64,000 nt of DNA from an uncultured Lachnospiraceae bacterium (GCA_934402055.1 CAKRTC010000004.1:28804-92803), one strand, 5' to 3'. Shown: positions 16,229 to 24,869, counted from the first letter of the stretch. The notes: generated from the sequence alone by a model not told the origin. Made by a program: numbers and translations.

Positions 16229-17476
16229 TCACATACCGTATGCCGCAGCATAGACCTTCATGACATCTTCTGCCGTTACGCTGTACAGATTCGGCACCAT
16301 GCATGTATCGTGCATGGCAAGTGCGGTAAGAGCCTTAAAGTCCTCAGGATCGACTCCCTGAAGCTCCGAAAGTCTTGCCGGAATACCTATATCGGCATTA
16401 AGCTCAACTATCCTGTCAACTACAGCCTGTGCAAGAGTTCTGCCGGCTGTACTGCCTCCGCAGGAAGTCGTACACTGTGTACTTCCACAGGCTTCAATAG
16501 CGTTATGCTCTGCCTGATTCGACTTACATGAGCCGCAGCATCCGCCTATTCCGAGAGCCTTGGCAACTGTCTTGAATCTGTCCTCATAGATATTTTTATC
16601 CATATCGAAAGCAAGCACATACGGCAGGAGTACCGCATTGCAGATTCCGTGAGGCAGATTGTAATGACCGCCCAAAGCATGAGCCATAGCATGAACCATA
16701 CCGAGTCCGGCATTGCTGAATGCCATGCCTGCCACATTTTCCGCATAAGCCATCATAGTGCGGGCATGCTCATCTCCTCCGTTATGAACGGCAGTGGGCA
16801 GATTGTTCACCACAGTATCTATAGCCCATATCGCATCCTTATCGGTTATAGGAGTAGCGCCCTTGGAAAATACGGCTTCAATAGCATGTGTCAAAGCATC
16901 CATACCTGTCGCAGCGGTAAGCTTAGGCGGCATGGAACTCATAAAATCGGTATCGTTTACGGCTATAGCAACCATGCAGTTGACATCTTCCATCGCCATC
17001 TTGCTGTGACGCTTCGGATCCGTAACTACATAATAGCTCGTGCATTCGCTTCCGGAGCCCGCCGTCGTATTGACCGCAACTATCGGAAGTCCGGCACATT
17101 GCGATTTATCGACGCCCTCGTATTGCTCCACACGGCCTCCGTTTGCCATTACTATGCTGACAGCCTTGGCTGTATCTATGGCAGAGCCTCCGCCGAGTGC
17201 AATAAGCACCTTGGCATCTATCGCTCTCGCAGCCGACAGACACTCGTTGACTACAAGCACCGAAGGATTCGGCTTGACATCATAGTATACCGCATATTCT
17301 ATTCCGGCATCGGAAAGAACCCGGGCAAGCCTATCGGTAAGACCGCTCTTATACAGAAAACGGTCTGTTATAAGCAGAGCACGTCTTATGCCGGTCTTCT
17401 TAAGCTCCGGCCCCAGGAGTCTTATCGCGCCTTTACCGAAAAATGTTGTTTTTACGGCATTTATACGCTCAGGCAT
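16229..17476 (-). CDS. Iron-containing alcohol dehydrogenase with Cys-rich insert (PduQ-like)
   Basis: A 415-residue group III alcohol dehydrogenase. It has the NAD-binding GGGSAIDTAK (residue 95), NTTAGSGSE near 136, and iron ligands D203, H207, H272 and H286. In a microcompartment it would reduce an aldehyde to alcohol and regenerate NAD+ for the aldehyde dehydrogenase. It has an unusual insert at about 311-342 with cysteines 313, 314, 317, 330, 335 and 339 that canonical members of the family lack. Last gene of the BMC operon; GGGAGG precedes the ATG. Confidence 0.9.
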   Translation of the reverse strand: MPERINAVKTTFFGKGAIRLLGPELKKTGIRRALLITDRFLYKSGLTDRLARVLSDAGIEYAVYYDVKPNPSVLVVNECLSAARAIDAKVLIALGGGSAIDTAKAVSIVMANGGRVEQYEGVDKSQCAGLPIVAVNTTAGSGSECTSYYVVTDPKRHSKMAMEDVNCMVAIAVNDTDFMSSMPPKLTAATGMDALTHAIEAVFSKGATPITDKDAIWAIDTVVNNLPTAVHNGGDEHARTMMAYAENVAGMAFSNAGLGMVHAMAHALGGHYNLPHGICNAVLLPYVLAFDMDKNIYEDRFKTVAKALGIGGCCGSCKSNQAEHNAIEACGSTQCTTSCGGSTAGRTLAQAVVDRIVELNADIGIPARLSELQGVDPEDFKALTALAMHDTCMVPNLYSVTAEDVMKVYAAAYGM

Positions 17477-17489
17477 ATATAAGCCTCCC

Positions 17490-18719
17490 TTATCTTACCA
17501 TTCCGCATACTACCTGGATAGGATCCCAGATAGTAGACTGTGCGGATGAAAAACAGAAATCAACGCCTGCAAGTGCCTTAACTGTCATACCCGCCGTAAT
17601 AGCTACGGCTATGGCATTGATACGAGTCGAAACATTCTTGCCGCCCCAGGCCTGAGCTCCGAGTATACGCTCGGTCTGAGCATCAAATACAAGCTTGATT
17701 GTAACAGGCTGAGGATTAGGACATATGCCCGGACGATCCGAACCTGTTCCTGTTACCGACTTTACTCTTAAGCCGGCCTTCTTTGCCTGAGTCTCAGTAA
17801 GTCCCGTTCTTGCGATCTCGGTCTCTCCGACTCTGATGCTTGCTGTGTGGAGACTTCCCGATCTTGAAATAGCACAGTTTCCTACTGCATATACATCTGC
17901 TATGCTTGTGGCAAGCTCATCATCAACAAATACCGCACCGTTTGCTGCAAGCTCTGCTCCGCAGCCCTTAAGCAGCTCGGTATTCGGCTGATTATTGTCT
18001 GCACATATGCACAGATCACAGCTGTATGAATTACGTTCGGTCTGAACCTGCTCTATATAGCTTCTGCCCGGGAAGGAACGAACCGTCTCTCCGAGACTGA
18101 AGGCAACACCCTCAAGCTCAAGCTGTTTCTGTATAAGTGAGCTGATCTCCGGATCAAACTCCGGAAGCAGCTGTCTTGACTTATCTATTATGCGGACATG
18201 ACGTCCCAATTTCAAAAATACTTTTGCGATCTCAAGTCCCGCCCAGTTGGCTCCGAGTATAACTATATCGCTTACATAAGGCGTCTTGATATATTCCTTG
18301 AGAAATACAAGCTCCTCAACATTCTTAAGAGTATGTACACCTACACGCTCGGCTCCGCGTACCGAAGGTAAGCTGACCGATGAGCCTGTGGCAACAACAA
18401 GCTTGTCATAGCGTTCCGTAAATGTCTTGCCTGTAGACAGATCAGTAACGCTTACAGTCTTGGACTGCGGATCTATTGCCGTTACTTCATGCTGCAGACA
18501 TGCCTTTATTCCGTTTTTGATAAGCTCTGTCTCTTTGCTCTGTATGGCTTTGTTGAGTTCTTCAAGACTCTCGCAAAGATAATGAGGCAGTCCGTCAACT
18601 CCGCAGCTGTAGAACGCACCGCGCTCGTACACGGTGATCTGCGCTCCCTTTGAGCCTGCGGCAAGTCTGGCTGCAGCCGAAACTCCGGCTGCAATACTGC
18701 CGATTACAATGATCTTCAT
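17490..18719 (-). CDS. FAD-dependent NAD(P)-disulfide oxidoreductase, CoA-disulfide reductase/Nox-like
   Basis: A 409-residue flavoprotein. The FAD-binding VIGSIAAGVSAAARLA is at residue 5, and FYSCGVDGLPHYL near residue 37 carries the redox Cys typical of CoA-disulfide reductase and NADH oxidase. KLVVATGS is near residue 106, IVILGANWAGLEIAKVFLKLG (NAD site) near residue 152, and VYAVGNCA near residue 272. It sits between the vertex protein and alcohol dehydrogenase genes. It may recycle NADH or reduce disulfides in the lumen, possibly those of its Cys-rich neighbours; that is speculation. Confidence 0.85.
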   Translation of the reverse strand: MKIIVIGSIAAGVSAAARLAAGSKGAQITVYERGAFYSCGVDGLPHYLCESLEELNKAIQSKETELIKNGIKACLQHEVTAIDPQSKTVSVTDLSTGKTFTERYDKLVVATGSSVSLPSVRGAERVGVHTLKNVEELVFLKEYIKTPYVSDIVILGANWAGLEIAKVFLKLGRHVRIIDKSRQLLPEFDPEISSLIQKQLELEGVAFSLGETVRSFPGRSYIEQVQTERNSYSCDLCICADNNQPNTELLKGCGAELAANGAVFVDDELATSIADVYAVGNCAISRSGSLHTASIRVGETEIARTGLTETQAKKAGLRVKSVTGTGSDRPGICPNPQPVTIKLVFDAQTERILGAQAWGGKNVSTRINAIAVAITAGMTVKALAGVDFCFSSAQSTIWDPIQVVCGMVR

Positions 18720-18745
18720 CTTTTAGCCTCTCTATTGTTTCCGAT

Positions 18746-19003
18746 CTACTCCATTGCAGGAGGATTGTCAACGATACCCACAACGAGGGCATCTACAGGG
18801 GCCGGGTAGTCCAGTGCGTACTGTGTGGGCTGGTTGCAAGTAACAAGCACCAGCTCACCTATTCCGGCACCGATAGTGTCGGCAGCTACAAAAATATCCT
18901 TTTTCGAGCCACCGACAGGCTGTATCATTAAAAATTTCAACCCCTTGAGGTTATCCATCTTGCGTGTGGAATAAACCGTTCCTTTAACAGTACCGAGTAT
19001 CAT
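18746..19003 (-). CDS. Microcompartment vertex protein, EutN/CcmL/PduN family
   Basis: An 85-residue pentamer-forming shell protein that caps the vertices of the icosahedral shell. It begins MILGTVKGTVYSTRK and contains GLKFLMIQPV, FVAADTIGAGIGELVLVTCN and DALVVGIVD, the strands and loops of the EutN/CcmL fold. It lies between pduL and the flavoprotein gene. It is the only pentamer gene in the locus. Confidence 0.93.
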   Translation of the reverse strand: MILGTVKGTVYSTRKMDNLKGLKFLMIQPVGGSKKDIFVAADTIGAGIGELVLVTCNQPTQYALDYPAPVDALVVGIVDNPPAME

Positions 19004-19022
19004 CCCATAGCACCTCTTTCAA

Positions 19023-19679
19023 TTACTCCTTACCGAGTACAGTGACAAGCTGTCCCTGCTTAAGCATAAATGCATTGCCGTCATCGGTATCGATATGCAT
19101 GTCAAGTCTGTGTTTCTCACCGGATCTTATAAGCACATGCTCCATAACACCCGGCTTGACACCGTCGATCTTGACCTTGACTCTGTCTCCGTCCTTAAGG
19201 CCGAAGCGTTCGGCATCAGCCGGAGACATATGTATATGACGATCTGCAATTATTACACCCTTCGGTATCTCTATCTCACCCAAAGGTCCGCGAAGCTTTA
19301 TCCCCGGAGTTCCCTCCAGATCTCCGCTGTCTCTTACCGGAGCGTTTATACCTATAGTACGGCAGTCAGTCTGCGAAAGCTCGACCTGAGTGGCATTTCT
19401 CTCGGGACCGAGTACACGTACCTTGGTAAGCACACCCTTCGGGCCTATCACATCGAGGCATTCCTCGCATGCGAACTGTCCCGGCTGGCTTAAAGCCTTC
19501 TTAGGCGTAAGCTGATAGTTACGCCCGAAGAGCCAGTCTATATTGCTTCTTGTGAGATGAATATGTCTTACCGAAATTCCTACAGGAACCTTATCGTCAT
19601 CACGGGTACTCAGCTCCTTAATAACAGCCTGCGTTACTATCTCAATAAGCTGCTGTTCGGTGATTCCCTGATAATTCAA
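19023..19679 (-). CDS. pduL: Phosphate propanoyltransferase PduL
   Basis: A 218-residue PTAC converting acyl-CoA and phosphate to acyl-phosphate, the ATP-yielding branch of metabolosomes. Both zinc motifs are present: VRHIHLTRS near residue 37 and DRHIHMSPADAERFGL near residue 146. The first about 25 residues (ITEQQLIEIVTQAVIKEL) form an amphipathic helix like known encapsulation peptides. The start is TTG at 19679 with AAAGGGGG upstream. It recycles CoA for the adjacent aldehyde dehydrogenase. Confidence 0.95.
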   Translation of the reverse strand: MNYQGITEQQLIEIVTQAVIKELSTRDDDKVPVGISVRHIHLTRSNIDWLFGRNYQLTPKKALSQPGQFACEECLDVIGPKGVLTKVRVLGPERNATQVELSQTDCRTIGINAPVRDSGDLEGTPGIKLRGPLGEIEIPKGVIIADRHIHMSPADAERFGLKDGDRVKVKIDGVKPGVMEHVLIRSGEKHRLDMHIDTDDGNAFMLKQGQLVTVLGKE

Positions 19680-19712
19680 GTTTCTTCCCCCTTTTCTTTA
19701 TCCGAAAAAGGA

Positions 19713-20300
19713 TCAGATCTCCGGCATAACGTCAGATACGCTTGTATGAGGACGCGGAATAACATGTGCGCTTACGATCTCTCCGATACGTGCTGCTGCG
19801 TTGTTTCCTGACTCAACCGCTGCCTTGACAGCTCCTACATCACCCTGTACGAATACTGTTACAAGACCTGCGCCGATTCTCTCCTGACCTACAAGAGTTA
19901 CATCAGCTGACTTAAGCATTGCATCAGCTGCCTCGATATTTGCTGTAAGACCGTTTGTCTCGATCATTCCGAGAGCTGCTCTGAGCGGTACCTGCTCACC
20001 TGCCGGTGCACCCGAAGCTCCTACTGCCGGTCCCTTAGGCGGAAGGATCTTCTCGATATCGGCATGCGGACGAGCGATAACATTTGAGCAGAAGAGCTCT
20101 CCTACTCTTGAAGCTGCAGCCTCACCTGCTTCAACTGCTGACTTAACGGCACCTACCTCACCTGTAACGATAACAGTTGTAAGGCCTGCTCCGATAGTAT
20201 TTGATCCGACAAACTCAACATCTGCTGCCTTAAGCATAGCATCTGTTGCTTCTACATTTCCGACAAGTCCCTTTGTTTCGATGAAACCTAATGCTTTCAT
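19713..20300 (-). CDS. Tandem BMC-domain shell protein (PduA-PduA fusion)
   Basis: A 195-residue protein with two canonical, non-permuted BMC domains (about 1-88 and 106-195) joined by a Gly/Ala/Pro linker. Each half closely resembles a single PduA-type hexamer subunit, ending VIARPHADIEKILP and VIPRPHTSVSDVMP. The pore loops read TIGAG and RIGAG. Three copies would make a pseudo-hexamer with alternating pore residues. No single-domain BMC-H gene and no other BMC-T gene is in the window, so this may be the only facet tile encoded here. Confidence 0.93.
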   Translation of the reverse strand: MKALGFIETKGLVGNVEATDAMLKAADVEFVGSNTIGAGLTTVIVTGEVGAVKSAVEAGEAAASRVGELFCSNVIARPHADIEKILPPKGPAVGASGAPAGEQVPLRAALGMIETNGLTANIEAADAMLKSADVTLVGQERIGAGLVTVFVQGDVGAVKAAVESGNNAAARIGEIVSAHVIPRPHTSVSDVMPEI

Positions 20301-20399
20301 TATTTTCCTCCTGAATTACTGTGGTGAAAAAGATATACAGTATTATAAACTTAAATTCATTTATTATTGTTTTAATTAATTATTCGTAATCGCCCGATA

Positions 20400-21908
20400 T
20401 CATACTATTCTGAGACCGCCCTCTGCAAGTACACAGCGACGGCGTCTGCAATAGGATCTTGCATCGGTGATACCCTCTCCGGTAGGTCCTGCAATTGTCA
20501 TTGTGCAGTGTCCCTCACCGCCTATGCCGAGTCCTGCCTTGGTAGCACTGTTCTTGACAAAGATGGTAGTCTCTATGGACTTTGCAAATGTTGTCATGTG
20601 ATCTACGTTCTTTGAGAACATTGATGCGGTATGGCGGTTGCCCTTTTCGGACTTAACAGCAAGCTCTACAGCTTCCTCGAAGCTGCTTACCTTAACTATA
20701 GGAAGAACCGGCATAAGCTGCTCGCAGAGTACGAACGGATGATCCGCAGGTGTCTCCATGATAACGAGTCTGCAGCTGTCAGGAGCCTGAACGCCTACCT
20801 GGCGAAGTATCTCTGAAGCATTCTTTCCTACCCAGTCCTTGTTAGGCTCGTAGCCCTCTCCGCTCTTTTTCTTCTTAACGCAGAGTCTTGTAAGCTGCTC
20901 TGCCTGCTGTGCATTTACAAGATAAGCACCGTTCTTCTTGAGCTCGTAAATGAGTCCGTCGTAGATGCTCTCAACGGCGAAAACTTCCTTCTCCGCAAAG
21001 CATACTATATTGTTATCAAAGGATGATCCCTCATATATCTTGCGTCCTGCAAGCACTACATCGGCTGTCTCATCTACGATTACAGGAGGGTTACCCTCTC
21101 CGGCACCTATGCACTTCTTGCCGCTGCGGAGCAAAGCATTGACCATGCCCATTCCGCCTGTTCCTACCATCATGCGTATCTTAGGACTTGCAGCAAGCTT
21201 GTCTACATTATCCATGGTAGGCTCTTTTGTCATTGTCACGAGATTTGCAGGTCCGCCGGCATCAATGATGGCCTTGTTGATGACCTGTAAGCACTCTGCG
21301 CATACCTTCTTGGCTCTCGGATGTACATTGAATACTACCGAGTTGCCTCCTGCGATCATGCTGATTGAATTATTGATTATAGTCTCTGTAGGATTGGTGG
21401 TCGGTGTGATGGCTCCGATAACTCCGTACGGACCGTATTCCTCAAGCATAAGACCGTTGTCTCCGCTGAGTGCATAGGTCGTAAGACACTCAGTTCCCGG
21501 AGTCTTGTTGATGACTGCAAGATGTTTCTCTACCTTATCCTCGTAGCGACCCATTCCGGTCTCCTCGACTATCTTGCGGCACCACTCCTCTATGTGAGAT
21601 CTTGACCAGCGTCTTATAGCCTCGATGATGCGCTGACGATCCTCCACCTTGTAATTGGTGATCCAGTCACGCTGAGCCTTGTAAGCTGCCTCGATGGCAT
21701 CCTCTACATTTTCGAATACACCAAGCTCGCTCTTGCCCGTACTCTGCGGCTTATAGCCGTAGCTGCTGACGGTCTGTGTCTGTGATACCGTAGGTGTAGG
21801 AGCAACGCTTGACTTAAAGCCGGAAGCGGCAGACTGTGTATTGTTCTGCTCTATGCCCGATATAACCTTGCGGACGATGGATTCTATTTCCTGTGAAGTG
21901 ATATCCAT
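20400..21908 (-). CDS. CoA-acylating aldehyde dehydrogenase, PduP/EutE type
   Basis: A 502-residue NAD-dependent enzyme oxidising an aldehyde to acyl-CoA. The N-terminus MDITSQEIESIVRKVISGIEQ is a typical encapsulation helix followed by a flexible Ser/Thr/Gln linker. GPYGVIGAITPTTNPTETIINN lies near residue 160. The catalytic cysteine lies in SSFDNNIVCFAEKEVF near residue 307, and GLGIGGEGHCTMTIAGPTGEG near the C-terminus. It is the core oxidative enzyme of the metabolosome. The actual aldehyde is not readable from sequence. Confidence 0.94.
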   Translation of the reverse strand: MDITSQEIESIVRKVISGIEQNNTQSAASGFKSSVAPTPTVSQTQTVSSYGYKPQSTGKSELGVFENVEDAIEAAYKAQRDWITNYKVEDRQRIIEAIRRWSRSHIEEWCRKIVEETGMGRYEDKVEKHLAVINKTPGTECLTTYALSGDNGLMLEEYGPYGVIGAITPTTNPTETIINNSISMIAGGNSVVFNVHPRAKKVCAECLQVINKAIIDAGGPANLVTMTKEPTMDNVDKLAASPKIRMMVGTGGMGMVNALLRSGKKCIGAGEGNPPVIVDETADVVLAGRKIYEGSSFDNNIVCFAEKEVFAVESIYDGLIYELKKNGAYLVNAQQAEQLTRLCVKKKKSGEGYEPNKDWVGKNASEILRQVGVQAPDSCRLVIMETPADHPFVLCEQLMPVLPIVKVSSFEEAVELAVKSEKGNRHTASMFSKNVDHMTTFAKSIETTIFVKNSATKAGLGIGGEGHCTMTIAGPTGEGITDARSYCRRRRCVLAEGGLRIV

Positions 21909-22005
21909 ATAACTTTTTTCCTTTCCGCTATATTTGACGGAGTCCTTGCTTCATTGTATGAAGCTTTATCCGTGAGTTAACTTTAATTTGTGATAATTGT
22001 TTTTG

Positions 22006-23160
22006 TCAGATACCGGTCAGATGTCTTACGACATTTGCCATTACCTGTGCCTTGCCGGCATTTTTTTCGACAATATCCGCCTTGCTTACAGCAGGCTTTT
22101 CGTTATTCAGCCCGGCATTCACCGTACCTGATGCATATACACCGGGACGCAAGCTGTCGTCTGTACTTTCGTCCGGTATATCCGGCAGAGCCTCTCCCGG
22201 TCTTATGATGCCGGTCATTCCGCTCGGAAGTATCGACGATGTATATGCAGTTTCGTCATCCGTGACAGTTTTATCCCTGTGAGCACAGACTGTATCACCG
22301 CAGCTTACACAGTTGCCGCTGCATTTTGAGGCTTTTCTGTCGGCACATGCGATAAATGAGCAGGTATCACAGCTTCCGTCACAGCTCTTTCCCTCAGTCT
22401 TCTCCGAATTGGTTGGAGCTGCTTGTATAGGATAATAAGCCTGAACACTCATGCGCCTCTCTTTACAAGCAGCATTAGCGCAAACAGAGCAATCTGCTGT
22501 GCAGCCCGGTCTTGATATAGGCATAAAGCCGGTAGCTTGAGCATTTGCCATAGGCGAAAGCTGTGTCTTCTCCTCTGCCGTTACAAAAGCTGCTTCGCAG
22601 TAGTAATTGAGCACTTCTACATAGTCGGCGGCTTCCTGAGGGGTCTTGCCCCACATCATGCAGCCATCTCCCTGCACGATAACTCCGTTATCATTTTTGG
22701 CAAGCAGCGAAACATCGCTTATGACCTGTTCGCTCTTAAGTGCTCCTACCGTCTGCACTCTTCCGAGGCGCCTTACCGCCGGTGTAAATGCAGCCGCCTC
22801 CACGCTCTTGCCCCTCGCGGCAAGCTTCTGTGCAGCTATAGGATAAGCATGTACTATGCTTCTGACCCTGTCATTTTCCTTATAAATCCTTAAATGCGTC
22901 TCTATATCGTCTCCGAGAGGCTTTGGCTTATTGGTAGCCATCTGCTTGCCGTTTAGATCGATTCGGACAAGCTGATCCTGAGTAAGCGCAGATTTGTCGG
23001 CTCCCTCTATAGTCACCCATATGGCATTGGGACCTACCTTTACGCTTAAGGATCCGTCCCCCGCTATCATCCAGCCTCTTTGATACAGCTTGGATGCTGC
23101 GGCAATAATTGCTTTTTTTGCCTCAAAATCAGAAAGATATGAAACTCCCTGAATTACCAT
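22006..23160 (-). CDS. Class II aldolase-fold protein with three Cys-rich repeats, BMC-associated
   Basis: A 384-residue protein. Residues about 7-200 match the class II aldolase/adducin fold (IAGDGSLSV, SIVHAYPIAA, MMWGKTPQEAADYVE). The zinc site looks degenerate: H-x-H is HAY (104-106), the later HG motif is NG (158-159), and the usual Glu region reads GDD. Three repeats of C-x3-C-x2-C-x4-C follow (C220-232, C260-272, C280-292). The C-terminal AQVMANVVRHLTGI could be an encapsulation helix. Start: ATG at 23160 with AGGAG. It may be the aldehyde-generating enzyme, but its chemistry is open. Confidence 0.8.
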   Translation of the reverse strand: MVIQGVSYLSDFEAKKAIIAAASKLYQRGWMIAGDGSLSVKVGPNAIWVTIEGADKSALTQDQLVRIDLNGKQMATNKPKPLGDDIETHLRIYKENDRVRSIVHAYPIAAQKLAARGKSVEAAAFTPAVRRLGRVQTVGALKSEQVISDVSLLAKNDNGVIVQGDGCMMWGKTPQEAADYVEVLNYYCEAAFVTAEEKTQLSPMANAQATGFMPISRPGCTADCSVCANAACKERRMSVQAYYPIQAAPTNSEKTEGKSCDGSCDTCSFIACADRKASKCSGNCVSCGDTVCAHRDKTVTDDETAYTSSILPSGMTGIIRPGEALPDIPDESTDDSLRPGVYASGTVNAGLNNEKPAVSKADIVEKNAGKAQVMANVVRHLTGI

Positions 23161-23162
23161 TA

Positions 23163-23999
23163 TCAAAATCTCCTTTTAAGGGGAGGTATTCCGAGCATTG
23201 CTCTTGCTTCATCAGGAGTCATCGGCATCATACCCTTAGACTTAATGACATCTGCAAGATCGGCTATTATCGCGGAATTGGTGTCTGATACTTCTCCGTT
23301 TCCGAGACAATGTGAATCCTCAAAGCCTACTCTTACTCCTGCTGCTCCCTTATCAAGTGCCACCTTGACCATCTCCCAGTCATTTCTGTGAGCCTGGGTA
23401 TAACTCCAAAGCACATCATTTGAAGCAGGGAAATTCTCATTTAGTGCAGCCATCATATGATCAAGTGCCGGAACGGTTGCCGGCATCTCTCCCGCATGTC
23501 CGAAGACAAACGCAAAGAAAAGCGGACGCTTGAAATGAAATTTCTCGTCAAGCTCTCTTACGGTATTGATCATACCAAGCTCGAAGACCTCGATATCCGG
23601 AGTCTTGTTATTCTCCATGATCTTGCTTACGCAATACTCAACATCCTTGATTGGGTTCTGATAGACCGCCGTTCCGAGATTGACCGAGCCTACATTAAGG
23701 CTGTTCGTCTCTACCCATGACGGATAGCAGGTCTGGCATCTCTCCTCTATAGTGAGGTTCGATACACCTCCCGTGGATATTTCTATGATGATGTCGGGAC
23801 AGTATTGACGGATATAATCTACCGTCTCCTCAAGGAGACTTACATCCGGCGTAAGAGCACCGTTTAAGTCACGGCAGTGCAAATGAACCATGCATGCACC
23901 GTTCTTATAACAATCATAAACATCCCTGGCTATTGCTCTCGGGTTGTTTAATTTGTCGGCAGCATCTACGGGAGCCACCGATATAAGAATCTTCTTCAT
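23163..23999 (-). CDS. BKACE-family beta-keto acid cleavage enzyme (DUF849)
   Basis: A 278-residue zinc TIM-barrel protein. It carries the metal motif VHLHCRD near residue 40, IIEISTGGVSNLTIEERC near residue 74, SLNVGSVNLG near residue 104, VFELGM near residue 142, and AAGVRVGFEDSHCLGNGEVSDTN near residue 230. These fit the Kce/BKACE family, which converts a beta-keto acid plus acetyl-CoA to acetoacetate and a new acyl-CoA. ATG at 23999 with AAGGTG; a GTG at 24011 is less likely. The first gene of the BMC operon; the substrate is unknown. Confidence 0.88.
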   Translation of the reverse strand: MKKILISVAPVDAADKLNNPRAIARDVYDCYKNGACMVHLHCRDLNGALTPDVSLLEETVDYIRQYCPDIIIEISTGGVSNLTIEERCQTCYPSWVETNSLNVGSVNLGTAVYQNPIKDVEYCVSKIMENNKTPDIEVFELGMINTVRELDEKFHFKRPLFFAFVFGHAGEMPATVPALDHMMAALNENFPASNDVLWSYTQAHRNDWEMVKVALDKGAAGVRVGFEDSHCLGNGEVSDTNSAIIADLADVIKSKGMMPMTPDEARAMLGIPPLKRRF

Positions 24000-24030
24000 A
24001 CTTTTTAACACCTTACTTATTTTTTTACTT

Positions 24031-24083
24031 TTCGGCCGAACAAGGGTTCAAAACATTATAAGCGTTCATCTGCCGAATGAACG
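24031..24083 (-). promoter_or_regulatory. Promoter and operator-like repeats of the BMC operon
   Basis: On the minus strand TATAAT (24055-24060) lies just after an inverted repeat CGTTCAT-7 nt-ATGAACG (24063-24083) that occupies the -35 region. TTCGGCCGAA (24031-24040) lies downstream of the -10. The GntR/FadR-type gene ends 12 nt from the repeat, so its product is the likely regulator. Confidence 0.55.
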
Positions 24084-24094
24084 AGCCTCAAGTA

Positions 24095-24793
24095 TTATTT
24101 CCAATATACATAGTGATCATAGACCACCTTAGTGATGTCGCTTACTCTTCTCTCTTCGATCACTCCGATCATCTCTTTGTGAAGCGAACAGAAGTCATCG
24201 ACATTACCGCTCTCCAATACCCTCTTTGTCGTCTCAAATCTGCTCGGATAGGTCAGACGGTTGATGTAATCGACAATGGTGTTGATCATCGGGTTGTTTG
24301 CCGAGCTTGCGATCTCGGCATGGAATCTGTTATCAAGCTCCATGACCTTGTCGATATCCGGCTCATCTTTATGAAGCTCTGCAGTAAGCTCACCGAAGGT
24401 AAGATAGATACCAGGCAGGCACTTTGAAAAGTCCTTGCGGGATATGATGACGTTAAGTACACCGATATCCATCATTGCTCTTAGATCAACAAAGTCATCC
24501 CTGCTGTTTTGTCTGAGTATCAGACTGTAGAGCGCAGGATCAAGCATCTTCTGCTCGTAGCTCTCGCTGACATAGGTTCCGTCGGCTCTCTTGATATATA
24601 CAACACCGAAGGCCTGCAGCATCTTGATTGCTTCGCGGACAGAGTTACGTCCGGCTCCGTACTGCTGTGAAAGCTCCGGCTCCGTCGCGAGTTTTTCTCC
24701 CGGCTTTATCTTGCCGGCAATAATGTCGTTGATTATTCCGTTCATAACTCTGTCAACGACTGTATTTGCTTGTTGAAGTTCCTTTTCTGGCAT
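24095..24793 (-). CDS. GntR-family regulator, FadR subfamily
   Basis: A 232-residue regulator. The winged helix is at about 10-75 (MNGIINDIIAGKIKPGEKLATEPELSQQYGAGRNSVREAIKMLQAFGVVYIKRADGTYV). The C-terminal FCD domain includes ELDNRFHAEIASSANNPMI, with the metal-binding His pattern, and SLHKEMIGVIEER. It lies between the TRAP genes and the BMC operon. Such FCD regulators usually sense an organic acid, in line with TRAP-fed catabolism. Confidence 0.92.
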   Translation of the reverse strand: MPEKELQQANTVVDRVMNGIINDIIAGKIKPGEKLATEPELSQQYGAGRNSVREAIKMLQAFGVVYIKRADGTYVSESYEQKMLDPALYSLILRQNSRDDFVDLRAMMDIGVLNVIISRKDFSKCLPGIYLTFGELTAELHKDEPDIDKVMELDNRFHAEIASSANNPMINTIVDYINRLTYPSRFETTKRVLESGNVDDFCSLHKEMIGVIEERRVSDITKVVYDHYVYWK

Positions 24794-24869
24794 AATTAAC
24801 TCCTTAAGGCAGCCACATTTTCATAAGTAATATGTAAATGCGGCTGCCGGCAGTTTTTTTATAGTCAGC

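Noticed and set aside
16649..17482. 277-residue plus-strand reading frame over the alcohol dehydrogenase gene
   Set aside because: Antisense shadow of a well-supported gene with normal codon use on the minus strand.
22006..23160. Cys repeats of the aldolase-fold protein considered as a frameshifted fusion with a ferredoxin
   Set aside because: Spacing C-x3-C-x2-C-x4-C is not that of 2[4Fe-4S] ferredoxins, and the frame is continuous to a plausible C-terminal helix.
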